Positions 8,658-17,625 of a stretch of 34,380 nucleotides of DNA are shown one piece after another. The position numbers were made by a program, and so were the translations under genes. The notes beneath the pieces were generated by a model. The model ran no database searches. It saw nothing but the letters and a program-made list of their open reading frames with translations, and was not told the origin of the DNA. How positions within the stretch are numbered: position 1 is the stretch's first letter; every line of letters begins with the position of its first letter. This DNA comes from an uncultured SAR116 cluster alpha proteobacterium (GTDB lineage: Bacteria > Pseudomonadota > Alphaproteobacteria > Puniceispirillales > Marisalimonadaceae). Location of the stretch: assembly GCA_902543145.1 (NCBI GenBank), contig CACBXG010000014.1:1-34380 (forward strand). Direction: 5' to 3'.

Positions 8658-9854
8658 ATGAAATTAAACAAAAATAATAAAATTTTTATTTTAGCAGGAG
8701 AAACTTCAGGTGATTATATAGGTTCCTGCATTATGAGAGGTGTTAAAAAAAATTATAATAATATCAAATTTTTAGGAGTTGGTGGAAATCTCATGGAAAA
8801 TGAGGGTTTAAACTCTCTATACAATATAAAAGAATTTAATGTATTAGGTTTTTTAAATACTGTTGTAAAATTTAAAAAACTAAGAAATTATGTTAATCAA
8901 ATTGTAAAATTTATTATAAAAGAAGAACCAAAAATTGTTATTACAATTGATACTAAAGGTTTTTCTCTTGCATTAGCAAAGTCTTTGAAAACTGCTTTTA
9001 AAAATTCTAATTACAAATGTCCTTTAATTCATTTTGTACCTCCAACAATATGGGCTTATGGTAAATCAAGATTAAAAAAATGGAAAAACATCCATGATGA
9101 ACTAATTTGTCTTTATAAAATTGAAGAGGATATTTTTAAAAAATATAATACTAATTGTACTTATTTAGGAAACCCAATCATAGAAAAATTTTTAGATTTC
9201 GAATATTCTAAAAAATATAAAAACATTAATGCGTATCGTTCAAAAAAATGTAAAGTTTTATTACTACCTGGGAGTAGAAATAGTGAAATAAAATATGTTC
9301 TTCCTGAATTTATTAAATTAATAAAAAATACAAATAATAAATTTAAAAATATAAATTGGATTATTCCAATAACTAAATCGCAATACTTAAATGTTTTATC
9401 AAAAGTAAATGAAATAAAATCTTATCCTATAGAAGTAATTATTCTTGAAGATAATTACGAAATACTTAAGCATGCAAGTATTGCGATTGCGTGTAGTGGA
9501 ACAATCACTTTAGAGTTAGTATTATTCAAAATACCTACGATTGCCGTCTATAAAACAGATTTTATTAGCGCTCTTATAGGAAAAATGTTAGTAAATTTTA
9601 AAAATGTAATTTTACCAAATTTTTTATTAAAAGAAAATGTTGTACCATTTCTTTTTCAAGAAAAATGTAATTATATTCAAATGCAAAAAGTGTTATTTAA
9701 TTTCATGAATAATATTGAGATACAAAATGAACTATATAAGAGTTATTCAAAAAATATACTTAAAAACATGGGTTACTTAAATAGTAAATCAGCAAATTTT
9801 ACAATTAACTCCGGTAAAATGGTAATAAATCTAATTAACAATTATAAAAGATAA
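8658..9854 (+). CDS. lpxB: Lipid-A-disaccharide synthase
   Basis: GT19 glycosyltransferase that joins lipid X and UDP-2,3-diacylglucosamine into the lipid A disaccharide at the membrane. The 398 aa length is normal. Family motifs are AGETSGDYIGS (about 12-22), FLGVGGNLMENEG, TIDTKGFSLALAK, HFVPPTIWAYGKSR, LLPGSRNSEIK and ACSGTITLEL, with VYKTDFISA following. Codon use is extremely AT-rich; for example bases 9301-9360 hold only 6 G or C. It is the last gene of the plus-strand envelope run, and its TAA directly abuts the convergent stop of gltA. Confidence 0.96.
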   Translation: MKLNKNNKIFILAGETSGDYIGSCIMRGVKKNYNNIKFLGVGGNLMENEGLNSLYNIKEFNVLGFLNTVVKFKKLRNYVNQIVKFIIKEEPKIVITIDTKGFSLALAKSLKTAFKNSNYKCPLIHFVPPTIWAYGKSRLKKWKNIHDELICLYKIEEDIFKKYNTNCTYLGNPIIEKFLDFEYSKKYKNINAYRSKKCKVLLLPGSRNSEIKYVLPEFIKLIKNTNNKFKNINWIIPITKSQYLNVLSKVNEIKSYPIEVIILEDNYEILKHASIAIACSGTITLELVLFKIPTIAVYKTDFISALIGKMLVNFKNVILPNFLLKENVVPFLFQEKCNYIQMQKVLFNFMNNIEIQNELYKSYSKNILKNMGYLNSKSANFTINSGKMVINLINNYKR

Positions 9855-9860
9855 TTATCT
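9849..9860. terminator. Palindrome spanning both convergent stop codons (weak bidirectional terminator?)
   Basis: AGATAATTATCT is a perfect 12-base palindrome. Its centre is the TAA of lpxB (9852-9854) joined to the TTA that is the reverse TAA of gltA (9855-9857). T-rich bases follow on each strand (ATTTTTT on plus after 9860, TTTTATAA on minus). The stem is almost all A-T, so terminator strength would be low. Nothing else between the two genes could serve as a terminator. Confidence 0.3.
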
Positions 9861-11156
9861 ATTTTTTAACTCAACAAAATTTCTAATAGTGTTGCCTGTA
9901 TAGAGTTGTCTAGGTCGACCAATCCTTTGAACTGGATCAGTAATCATTTCGTTCCATTGAGCTACCCAACCAACTGTTCTAGCCACCGCAAATAGGACTG
10001 TAAACATATCTGTAGGGAAACCCATTGCTTTTAGAATTATTCCTGAATAAAAATCAACATTTGGGTAAAGCTTTTTTTCAATAAAATAATCATCGTTGAG
10101 AGCAATTTTCTCTAATTCCATTGCTATTTCTAAAAGTGGATCATTTTTTATTCCTAACAAATCTAAAACTTCATGACATGAAACTCTCATTACAGCTGCT
10201 CTTGGATCATAATTTTTATAAACTCTATGGCCAAATCCAAATAATCTAAAAGGATCATTTTTATCTTTTGCTTTGTTTACAAATTCATCAATTCTATCTA
10301 CAGTTCCTATTTCAGACAACATTTTTAATACAGCTTCGTTTGCGCCCCCGTGAGCTGGCCCCCACAAGGAAGCAATACCTGCTGCTATACAAGCAAAGGG
10401 GTTTGCACCGGAAGATCCAGCAATCCTTACAGTTGAAGTCGAGGCATTTTGTTCGTGATCAGCATGTAAAATTAAAATTTTATCCATGGCTCTAGCGATT
10501 ATTGGATCTATTTTATATTTCTCAGCAGGAACTGAAAAGCACATATGCAAAAAGTTTTCTGCATAATTTAAATCATTTTGAGGATAGTTAAATGGTTGAC
10601 CTAGTGAATATTTATAAGCCATTGCTGCAATAGTTGGGATTTTCGCTATCATTCTTCTTGAAGAAACAAGTCTTTCATATGGATCATTTATATTTGTTGA
10701 ATCTGGGTAAAATGATGAAAGAGCACCAACTACACCGACCATAATTGCCATTGGATGCGCATCACGTCTAAAGCCTCTATAAAAATTTATTAATTGTTCA
10801 TGCACCATAGTATGATAAGTTATGGCATTTTCAAATTCTTCTTTTTCTGGTTTTTTAGGTAAATCTCCATTAAGCAATAAATAAGCTACCTCTAAAAAAC
10901 TACTTTTTTCAGCTAGTTGATCAATGGGATAACCTCTATGTAGTAATACTCCTTTTTCTCCATCTATAAAGGTAATTCCCGACTCACATGAACCAGTCGA
11001 TCCGTATCCTGGATCATAAGTAAAAATGCCTAAATCACTATATAGTGATCTTATATCAACTACAGATGGACCTACAGTACCTGACAAAGTGTTTAATTCC
11101 ATTTCTTTACCATTAAAGACAATTTTATTTTTATCTGATAACGAATCGTTTGACAT
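9855..11156 (-). CDS. gltA: Citrate synthase (type II, Gram-negative form)
   Basis: Condenses acetyl-CoA and oxaloacetate at entry to the TCA cycle. At 433 aa it matches the hexameric type II family, including the extra N-terminal beta domain ([20 protein letters not shown]). Active-site regions are intact: the first histidine in [16 protein letters not shown], the second in [12 protein letters not shown], the substrate-binding arginine region [15 protein letters not shown] and the catalytic aspartate in NVDFYSGI. The C-terminus has WVAQWNEMI and [11 protein letters not shown]. It follows gltX by 49 bases and is probably read with it. Base content is noticeably richer in G+C than in lpxB next door, as often seen for conserved, highly expressed genes. 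Confidence 0.97.
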   Translation of the reverse strand: MSNDSLSDKNKIVFNGKEMELNTLSGTVGPSVVDIRSLYSDLGIFTYDPGYGSTGSCESGITFIDGEKGVLLHRGYPIDQLAEKSSFLEVAYLLLNGDLPKKPEKEEFENAITYHTMVHEQLINFYRGFRRDAHPMAIMVGVVGALSSFYPDSTNINDPYERLVSSRRMIAKIPTIAAMAYKYSLGQPFNYPQNDLNYAENFLHMCFSVPAEKYKIDPIIARAMDKILILHADHEQNASTSTVRIAGSSGANPFACIAAGIASLWGPAHGGANEAVLKMLSEIGTVDRIDEFVNKAKDKNDPFRLFGFGHRVYKNYDPRAAVMRVSCHEVLDLLGIKNDPLLEIAMELEKIALNDDYFIEKKLYPNVDFYSGIILKAMGFPTDMFTVLFAVARTVGWVAQWNEMITDPVQRIGRPRQLYTGNTIRNFVELKNR

Positions 11157-11205
11157 GTTTATTACCTATATTAACTACTAAGATTTATTTGGATTTTATA
11201 AATTA

Positions 11206-12579
11206 CTAATATTTATAATTTAATCGATTTACAGTAATAGTACAACCTAGTTCATAAATAATTGAAACTAAATCAGGAGAATTAGTTTTCCCAGTTAGAG
11301 CCATTCTTAGGATTGGTCCAATATCCTTAAACGCTAATGATTTATCAAAAATGTACTGATTAAGTGTATTTTTTATATTTTCTTCGCTCCATTCACATTC
11401 TTTTAATCGTGATCCAATTTCTTTGAGCATTAAATTATGATTTTGTAATATTGATTGATAATTTTTATCTTTGCAAAAAAAGTCTTTTTGAAAAAGCCAA
11501 TCAAATTCAAATTTTAAGTCGGTGTATACTTGCACTCTTTTTAGGAGTTCAGGTAGTAAAGATTTAAATCTTTTTTGTTCCTCATAATTCAAATAAAGCT
11601 TAAACCTATCAATAACCAACTTGTATATATCATTTATTTTCATACTATTTAGGTTTTTGGCGTTAATATTACTAAGTTTTTTTATATCAAATTTTGCTGG
11701 AGACTTGCTTACATTTTCAAGAGCAAATATCTTTGTTGCTCTGTCAATACAATAGTCTTCATCATTTTTAGTTGACCATCCTAATTGAAGTAAATACGAA
11801 AACATTGCTTCACTTGTGTAACCTAAATCATGATAATCAAAAAGATTTGTGGCTCCGTGTCTTTTAGATAGTTTAGCTCCATCTGTTCCATGTATTAAGG
11901 GGATATGCGCGTAATATGGTATATTCCAGTTAAGATATTTAATAATTTGTATTTGTCTAAATGCATTGTTCAAATGGTCATCACCTCTAATTATGTGACT
12001 AATTCCCATGTTATTGTCATCTACAACTGAAGATAACATATAAGTTGGTGTATTATTTGATCTTAAAATAACCATATCATCTAAGATTTCATTTTTAACA
12101 GTCACTTTTCCTTGAACTATATCATCAATTGTAGTTGTACCATCAGATGGCATTTTTAAACGTATAACAAATTCTTTGTTTTTATTATTATCTGGTCCTT
12201 CTTTGTTTCTCCATGGTGATTTTATTGGGATCCCATTTTCACGGCTTTTTATTCTTAATTTTTCTAATTCATCAGAATTTAAGTAACATTTGTAAGCATG
12301 CCCTTTTTTCAAAAGTTCATGAGCAACTTTAATATGAGAATTAAAGTTTTGAGATTGGTAAACTACATTATGTTCAGAATTTACATTTAGCCAACTTAAA
12401 CCTTCATGTATAGCCTTAATGGCTTCTTCAGAAGATCTTTTTTTATCTGTATCTTCAATTCTAACCAAATATTTACCTGAGTGTTTTTTTGCAAACAAAT
12501 AGTTGAATATTGCAGTTCTAGCTCCCCCAATATGTAAATATCCTGTAGGTGAGGGTGCAAATCTTGTAACTACGTTCAA
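11206..12579 (-). CDS. gltX: Glutamate--tRNA ligase
   Basis: Class I synthetase that charges tRNA with glutamate. The 457 aa protein has the HIGH-type motif in PSPTGYLHIGGAR (9-21) and the KMSKS-type motif in GAKLSKRHGAT (about 238-248). Alphaproteobacteria commonly carry two GltX paralogues, one of which may charge tRNA-Gln; which type this is cannot be settled here. The zinc-site Cys pair of the E. coli enzyme is incomplete (YKCYLNSDELE). The start is TTG at 12579, supported by AGGGAAG six to seven bases upstream on the minus strand. It lies 76 bases after lexA; comEC, often found at this spot in relatives, is absent. Confidence 0.95.
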   Translation of the reverse strand: MNVVTRFAPSPTGYLHIGGARTAIFNYLFAKKHSGKYLVRIEDTDKKRSSEEAIKAIHEGLSWLNVNSEHNVVYQSQNFNSHIKVAHELLKKGHAYKCYLNSDELEKLRIKSRENGIPIKSPWRNKEGPDNNKNKEFVIRLKMPSDGTTTIDDIVQGKVTVKNEILDDMVILRSNNTPTYMLSSVVDDNNMGISHIIRGDDHLNNAFRQIQIIKYLNWNIPYYAHIPLIHGTDGAKLSKRHGATNLFDYHDLGYTSEAMFSYLLQLGWSTKNDEDYCIDRATKIFALENVSKSPAKFDIKKLSNINAKNLNSMKINDIYKLVIDRFKLYLNYEEQKRFKSLLPELLKRVQVYTDLKFEFDWLFQKDFFCKDKNYQSILQNHNLMLKEIGSRLKECEWSEENIKNTLNQYIFDKSLAFKDIGPILRMALTGKTNSPDLVSIIYELGCTITVNRLNYKY

Positions 12580-12655
12580 ATTACTTCCCTTGAATAAATT
12601 AAATCAAAATATTTGACATAATTTTATATAAATATAAAGAGTTATTGATAAATTT

Positions 12656-13339
12656 TTAAAAATATTTTCTTATAAGTCCACACATTTTCCCTTGTATCGT
12701 AACTCTGTCTGGTCCGTATATTTGGGTTTTATAATGTTTATTAGCAGGTTCAAGGGCGATACTATCACCCTTTTTTCTAAATTTTTTTAGTGTTGCTTCT
12801 TCTTTGTCTATTAGAGCAACAACAATATCTCCATTATTAACATTTGTTATTTTACTTATTAAAACTGTATCTCCATCAAATATACCTTCGTCTACCATGG
12901 AGTCTCCTTCTACAGTTAAGGCAAAGCTTTCTTCGGAAAGTAAATAATTTTTAGGTACTTCTATGAGTTGGTCATAATTTGAGATTGCTTCAATTGGTGT
13001 TCCTGCTGCAATTTTTCCCAGCATTGGTATTTTTTTTATTTCTTTATTTGATGTATCTATAACATCTCTATCTTTTGGATGTAGTAACTTATTAATATCG
13101 ATCACATTGCTAATATATGGTTGCCCATTTGGGTATTTAGTTGGAGCAATTGCTCTAGCTTTATTTTCTAGATGTTCAATATATCCTCTTTCTTCAAGAG
13201 CTTTTACAATTCTATGAATGCCAGATTTAGATTTTAAATTAAGTTCTAAACAAATTTCTTCATATGAAGGGGAAACACCATCTTGTTCTATACGTAGAAT
13301 TAAGAAGTTTAATAGTTGATTTTGTTTGTTTGTTAACAT
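12656..13339 (-). CDS. lexA: LexA SOS-response repressor
   Basis: Represses DNA-damage genes until RecA filaments trigger its self-cleavage. The 227 aa protein has an N-terminal winged helix-turn-helix (SYEEICLELNLKSKSG, IHRIVKALEERGYI), a linker, and an S24 peptidase domain. The cleavage bond is A112-G113 (KIAAGTP), the nucleophile S147 (VEGDSMVDEG) and the general base K185 (EATLKKF), so all catalytic parts are present. A GAGGAAA ribosome site precedes the ATG. An SOS box lies 12-26 bases upstream, so it is probably autoregulated. It follows moeA by 54 bases. Confidence 0.97.
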   Translation of the reverse strand: MLTNKQNQLLNFLILRIEQDGVSPSYEEICLELNLKSKSGIHRIVKALEERGYIEHLENKARAIAPTKYPNGQPYISNVIDINKLLHPKDRDVIDTSNKEIKKIPMLGKIAAGTPIEAISNYDQLIEVPKNYLLSEESFALTVEGDSMVDEGIFDGDTVLISKITNVNNGDIVVALIDKEEATLKKFRKKGDSIALEPANKHYKTQIYGPDRVTIQGKMCGLIRKYF

Positions 13340-13350
13340 TGTTTCCTCAT

Positions 13351-13365
13351 GTTCACTATTTGTTC
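13351..13365 (-). promoter_or_regulatory. SOS box (LexA operator) of lexA
   Basis: The plus strand reads GTTCACTATTTGTTC: GTTC at 13351-13354, seven bases, GTTC at 13362-13365. This is exactly the direct-repeat alphaproteobacterial LexA site GTTC-N7-GTTC. It lies 12 bases upstream of the lexA start codon, where bound LexA would block transcription or early elongation. Confidence 0.85.
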
Positions 13366-13393
13366 TAATATATTTTTAAACAATACACAAGTT

Positions 13394-14626
13394 TTAAATA
13401 TTATTTGGGATTTTTAATACTTTTACATTCTCACCATTGCTAATTGATTTTTCAAATGGGTCTCTCACAATCAAACAGTCAGCTCTTGAAAAATTTGTAA
13501 TCATTGAGCTGTCTTGCAAGTTAAATGGTGTAACGTTTAATACACCATTATTGTAGCTTGATTTTGCTCTTACAAAATCAAGTCTTTTATCATTTTTAGA
13601 CATATTACCATTTAAGATACCATTTTCCAAAAGAGGGAAATAGCTATTGTCGCCCAACATTTTTCTTATAGCTATATTTACAAATATTAATGAGCAAACA
13701 CCTGAAGACACAGGATTTCCAGGTAATCCAATTAATGGAGTATTATTTATTTTTGAAAAAAGCAAGGGTTTTCCGGGTCTCATAGCTATTTTCCAAAATT
13801 CAATTTTGTTCTTAAATTTTGATAAAGCTTTTTGTATTAAATCATATTTCCCAACTGAAACTCCTCCAGTTGTTATAATTAAATCACTATCAAGAGCGTT
13901 CTCTAATATTTCATAAATATCTTGTAAATTATCTTTAGCTACTGGCAAAATTCTAGCTATTCCTCCAAATTCTTGGACCATAGATGCTAACATAAGACTG
14001 TTTCCACTAGGAATTTTATCCTTTGATATTTGCTCTCCTACTTTTAAAATTTCATTACCAGTAGATAAAATAGAGACTGTTGGTTTTCTAGATACTGTTA
14101 ACCAAGCCTGTCCAGTCATAGCAATAGATCCAAGGTGACGTGATTTTAGAATCGTACCTTCTTTAAAAAGTATGTGGTTTCTTTTAAAATCTAATCCTTT
14201 CTTACGAACATTTTGATTTTTTTTAGGAGTTTCTTCAACTATTATATAATTTTCATTGTTTAAAACTTTAACATTCTCTTGAATAATTACTGTATTACTT
14301 CCTTTAGGTAATTTAGCACCAGTAAAAATTCTGACTGTTTCTTGAGCATTGATTTTTTTTGAGTAAGGAACTCCTGCAGAGGACTCTCCAACAATTTTGA
14401 ACTTTTTAATTTTGCCGTCTTTTACTTTAATAAAATCTTTGTGATTTACAGCATATCCATCCATTGAAGAAACATCATACTTAGGGTTATCTATTTCACT
14501 TATAATGGGTTTTGCGAGGCACCTGCCTAGAGCATCTTTTAGAAAAATGTCTTCATTATTAATTTTTTTAAAGCTTGATTTGATTTTATTGATTGCTTCA
14601 TCTAACGACAGCAAGTCAAACTGCAT
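13394..14626 (-). CDS. moeA: Molybdopterin molybdenumtransferase
   Basis: Inserts molybdate into adenylated molybdopterin, the last common step of molybdenum cofactor synthesis. The 410 aa protein has the N-terminal MoeA motifs DNPKYDVSSMDGYAV and TGAKLPKGSNTVI. The MPT-binding domain has ILSTGNEI, TTGGVSVGKYD (about 248-258) and GLPGNPVSS, and there is a small C-terminal domain. It overlaps moaC by 11 bases and has a GGAGAA ribosome site inside the moaC end. The molybdenum hydroxylase encoded at 30005-33595 would need its product. Confidence 0.95.
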   Translation of the reverse strand: MQFDLLSLDEAINKIKSSFKKINNEDIFLKDALGRCLAKPIISEIDNPKYDVSSMDGYAVNHKDFIKVKDGKIKKFKIVGESSAGVPYSKKINAQETVRIFTGAKLPKGSNTVIIQENVKVLNNENYIIVEETPKKNQNVRKKGLDFKRNHILFKEGTILKSRHLGSIAMTGQAWLTVSRKPTVSILSTGNEILKVGEQISKDKIPSGNSLMLASMVQEFGGIARILPVAKDNLQDIYEILENALDSDLIITTGGVSVGKYDLIQKALSKFKNKIEFWKIAMRPGKPLLFSKINNTPLIGLPGNPVSSGVCSLIFVNIAIRKMLGDNSYFPLLENGILNGNMSKNDKRLDFVRAKSSYNNGVLNVTPFNLQDSSMITNFSRADCLIVRDPFEKSISNGENVKVLKIPNNI

Positions 14627-15098
14627 TGAATTCTCCAGATTTTCCTCCAGATTTGTGAATGAGTTTTATGTTTGTAATTATCATTTCTCTGTCAATAGCC
14701 TTACACATGTCATAAATGGTAAGACCAGCAACTGAGACTGCAGTTAGAGCTTCCATCTCAACTCCAGTTTTTCCAACAAGAGAGGCTTCAGCAGTAATAT
14801 TTACAGAAGATTCTTCAATATCTGGTTCTAAATCGACATTAACATATGATAAGGGAATAGAGTGACATAAAGGGATAAGTTGATCTGTTTTTTTTGCAGC
14901 CATGATACCTGCTAATTTTGCTACATTAAGAACATCACCTTTTTTAATTTCTAAATCTAATATTTTTTTTAGAGTATTTGGTTTCATTATTATTTTACCA
15001 GTTGCAATAGCAACGCGAACGGTAGAGTCTTTCTGGTTTATATCCACCATTGAAGGGTTTCCGTTTACATCAAAATGTGTAAGTTCATTCTTGCTCAA
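14616..15098 (-). CDS. moaC: Cyclic pyranopterin monophosphate synthase
   Basis: Converts the GTP-derived intermediate made by MoaA to cyclic pyranopterin monophosphate. At 160 aa it is full length: LTHFDVNGNPSMVDI at the start, KKGDVLNVAKLAGIMAAKKT with the catalytic lysine K53, LIPLCHSIPL, and GKTGVEMEALTAVSVAGL followed by YDMCKA holding D130 and K133. All three residues known to be catalytic in E. coli MoaC are kept. The start is TTG at 15098 with AGGAA eight bases upstream. It lies 2 bases after trpC and overlaps moeA, so it is part of a trpD-trpC-moaC-moeA transcript. Confidence 0.96.
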   Translation of the reverse strand: MSKNELTHFDVNGNPSMVDINQKDSTVRVAIATGKIIMKPNTLKKILDLEIKKGDVLNVAKLAGIMAAKKTDQLIPLCHSIPLSYVNVDLEPDIEESSVNITAEASLVGKTGVEMEALTAVSVAGLTIYDMCKAIDREMIITNIKLIHKSGGKSGEFNAV

Positions 15099-15100
15099 TT

Positions 15101-15883
15101 TTAAATTCCTAATATTTTTTTTGTTGCTAAGGTTAAATTTTTTTCTTTCATAAGGCTTTCTCCAATTAAAAAATTTATTATCCCATTTTCTTTAAAGAAC
15201 TTAAGGTCTGTATGTGTTTTTAATCCACTTTCTGCCACGATAATTTTGTCTGGATCAATAAATTTTTTTAATTTTATTGTATTATTAATGTCTACTTCCA
15301 TTGTTTTTAAATTTCGATTATTAACGCCAACTAATTTTGATTTAAGTTTATTAGCCATCTTAATTTCTTCGTGAGTATGTGTCTCAACAAGCACATCCAT
15401 ACCTAAATCTAAAGCCTCTTTTTCTAATAAGATTGCTTCTTCCAAATTAAGTACTGCCATTATTAACAATATACAATCAGCACCTAAGGATCTAGATTCT
15501 TTTATTTGCCAAGGATCAATTATAAAATCCTTCCTCAGAATTGGTAAGTCAATTTCTTTTTTTATAATATCAATATATTTATTATTCCCTTGAAAATATT
15601 TCTCATCGGTTAAAACAGATAAACAAGAAGCACCTCCATCTTGATAACATTTTGCTAGCTCTAATGGATCAAAATTTTTTCTTATTAATCCTTTGCTTGG
15701 TGACGCTTTTTTTATTTCTGCTATAAGGTTAAATTTATTTGGATTATTAAGGTTTTCTACGAATTTTCTTGGTTTTTTTTGTTTGTCAATTTTTGATTGG
15801 AGATCAAAGTTATTTGTTTGATTTCTTCTAAAATTAAATTCCTCTTTTTTATAGTTTATGATTTCTTGAAGTCTTGTAATCAT
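15101..15883 (-). CDS. trpC: Indole-3-glycerol phosphate synthase
   Basis: TIM-barrel enzyme of tryptophan synthesis that closes the indole ring of CdRP. The 260 aa protein is a stand-alone TrpC with no TrpF fusion. Motifs along the barrel are LIAEIKKASPSKG (catalytic lysine), LSVLTDEKYFQG, LPILRKDFIIDPWQI, LVGVNNRNLKTMEVD and VAESGL. It lies 14 bases after trpD and 2 bases before moaC. Confidence 0.97.
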   Translation of the reverse strand: MITRLQEIINYKKEEFNFRRNQTNNFDLQSKIDKQKKPRKFVENLNNPNKFNLIAEIKKASPSKGLIRKNFDPLELAKCYQDGGASCLSVLTDEKYFQGNNKYIDIIKKEIDLPILRKDFIIDPWQIKESRSLGADCILLIMAVLNLEEAILLEKEALDLGMDVLVETHTHEEIKMANKLKSKLVGVNNRNLKTMEVDINNTIKLKKFIDPDKIIVAESGLKTHTDLKFFKENGIINFLIGESLMKEKNLTLATKKILGI

Positions 15884-15897
15884 TTTAATATTTAATC

Positions 15898-16920
15898 CTA
15901 CAAATTAGTCAATTCTATTAACATTTCTAATTTTTCCATTGCTTTGCCTTTGTCTAATGATTCAATAGATTTTAATGCACCTTCTTGAAGATTGAGTGCA
16001 TTGCCTGTTGCAACTAAAGCAGAGGCAGAGTTTAAAATAACTACATCCCTAAACTTACTTTTTTTACCATTAAACAATTCAATGATTTCTCTAGCATTTT
16101 CTTCTGGTTCTCCGCCAACAATATCAGAAATTTTAGCGGTGGGAAGGTCTATATCGGATGGATTTATTGAAAATTCTTTTATTATTCCATTTTTAAGTTC
16201 AGCGCAATAAGTCTCACCGGTTATTGTAACTTCATCTAATCCATCACTCCCATGAACTATCCATGCATGTGTGGATCCAAGAGTTTTTAATGATTCTGCA
16301 AATGGTAAAATGAGAGATTTGTCGTAAACACCTAATAATTGTTTCTTAACTAAAGCTGGGTTGGATAAAGGTCCTAATAAATTAAAAATAGTTCTTATGC
16401 CCATTTCTTGTCTTATTTTACCAACATATTTCATTGCAATATGATGTTTGGGTGCAAGAAGAAAACAAATACCAATTTCATCCAAACATCTTTCTACAAT
16501 ATCAATCTCACAATCAATATTGACTGACAGTGATTTTAAAACATTTGCAGCGCCTGATTTAGAGGTAGCAGAATAGTTTCCGTGTTTTGCAACAGGAATA
16601 TTAGTTCCTGCCAATACAAATGAAACTGCAGTTGATATATTTAATGTACCTAAATTGTCTCCTCCAGTTCCAACAACATCAATAGTATTTTCTTTAGATT
16701 TAATTTTTGAACATTTATCTCTAAGAATTTCTGCTCCTGCTGCAATAACAGATGGGCTATGGTTTTGCATTTTGATAGCTGTCAAAAAAGATGAAATTTG
16801 AGCATCAGTTGCTTTTCCAGACATAATTATCTCAAATGCTGATTTACTTAATTGATAGCTCAATTCTTTTCCATCAGTAAGAATTTTTAAAATATTTTTA
16901 AAATCCAAATCATAATTCAT
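15898..16920 (-). CDS. trpD: Anthranilate phosphoribosyltransferase
   Basis: Second step of tryptophan synthesis: joins anthranilate to PRPP. The 340 aa length is normal. The N-terminal helical domain is followed by the PRPP loop DVVGTGGDNLGTLNIST (GTGGD at 84-88), the anthranilate region KHGNYSATSKSGAANVL, and FNLLGPLSNPA. Unlike enterobacterial TrpD there is no fused TrpG glutaminase. trpE and trpG, often just upstream in relatives, are not here: the next gene upstream is rplM on the other strand. It is the first gene of the minus-strand trpD-trpC-moaC-moeA(-lexA) run. Confidence 0.97.
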   Translation of the reverse strand: MNYDLDFKNILKILTDGKELSYQLSKSAFEIIMSGKATDAQISSFLTAIKMQNHSPSVIAAGAEILRDKCSKIKSKENTIDVVGTGGDNLGTLNISTAVSFVLAGTNIPVAKHGNYSATSKSGAANVLKSLSVNIDCEIDIVERCLDEIGICFLLAPKHHIAMKYVGKIRQEMGIRTIFNLLGPLSNPALVKKQLLGVYDKSLILPFAESLKTLGSTHAWIVHGSDGLDEVTITGETYCAELKNGIIKEFSINPSDIDLPTAKISDIVGGEPEENAREIIELFNGKKSKFRDVVILNSASALVATGNALNLQEGALKSIESLDKGKAMEKLEMLIELTNL

Positions 16921-17149
16921 TTATTAGCTCATCTATAATTTAATTAATGTATACCAAATCATACTAATATTTTTTATTGATTTAATCTATATTTCTTTAT
17001 CTAATGTTATTATGTGGTATTATAATACTCAATAAATTAAGTAATTGAAATTATTGTAAAATAACAAGAACTTTTTAATTGACTGTCAAAGATAAAAAAG
17101 TTAAATAGGCATAAATTTTATTAATAAATTTTCATTAAAGGAAGATGAA
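16921..17149. other. Divergent intergenic region between trpD and rplM
   Basis: This 229-base spacer drives trpD to the left and rplM to the right. It contains the rplM promoter (listed separately). A possible minus-strand promoter for trpD is TTGAGT with TAACAT 17 bases downstream, around 17000-17030. A perfect 12-base palindrome GTATTATAATAC lies at 17017-17028. No leader peptide or attenuator hairpin with tryptophan codons was recognised. Confidence 0.45.
17079..17107 (+). promoter_or_regulatory. Promoter of rplM-rpsI
   Basis: TTGACT (17079-17084) and TAAATA (17102-17107) are spaced by 17 bases, close to the sigma-70 consensus. This would give a leader of about 35 bases ending in an AAAGGAAG ribosome site (17137-17144) before the ATG at 17150. 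A strong promoter is expected for a ribosomal protein operon. Confidence 0.6.
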
Positions 17150-17614
17150 ATGGCCTTAAAAGGTACTTATTCAGCAAAACCAAAAGATATTAATAAAGAT
17201 TGGTTTGTTGTTGATGCAGAGGGGTTGGTCTTAGGACGCTTGGCTGTAATTATTGCAAATAGATTAAGAGGCAAACACAAGGTTGGATACACTCCACATA
17301 TGGCTTGTGGTGATAATATAATTGTTATTAATTGTGAGAAAGTTGTTTTGACTGGTAACAAAAGAACACAAAAAACATATTATTGGCATACAGGTTATCC
17401 TGGAGGTATAAAAGAAAGAAAAGCTGATAAAATTTTAGAAGGAAGATTTCCAGATAGAGTTATTCGTAAAGCTGTAGAAAGAATGGTTCCTCGTGGTCCA
17501 CTTGGGCGTCAAGTTATGAGGCAACTACATATATATGCAGGCAATAATCATCCACATGAAGCTCAATCGCCGGTAACATTAGATGTAAAATCTATGAATA
17601 GAAAAAATAGTTAA
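17150..17614 (+). CDS. rplM: 50S ribosomal protein L13 (uL13)
   Basis: Early-assembly protein of the large subunit. The 154 aa protein starts [20 protein letters not shown], as alphaproteobacterial L13 does, followed by [17 protein letters not shown] and [15 protein letters not shown]. The signature region has [20 protein letters not shown], then HPHEAQSP. It has a strong ribosome site and lies 11 bases before rpsI, the universal partner in the L13-S9 operon. Confidence 0.98.
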   Translation: MALKGTYSAKPKDINKDWFVVDAEGLVLGRLAVIIANRLRGKHKVGYTPHMACGDNIIVINCEKVVLTGNKRTQKTYYWHTGYPGGIKERKADKILEGRFPDRVIRKAVERMVPRGPLGRQVMRQLHIYAGNNHPHEAQSPVTLDVKSMNRKNS

Positions 17615-17625
17615 AGGTTTTAAAC

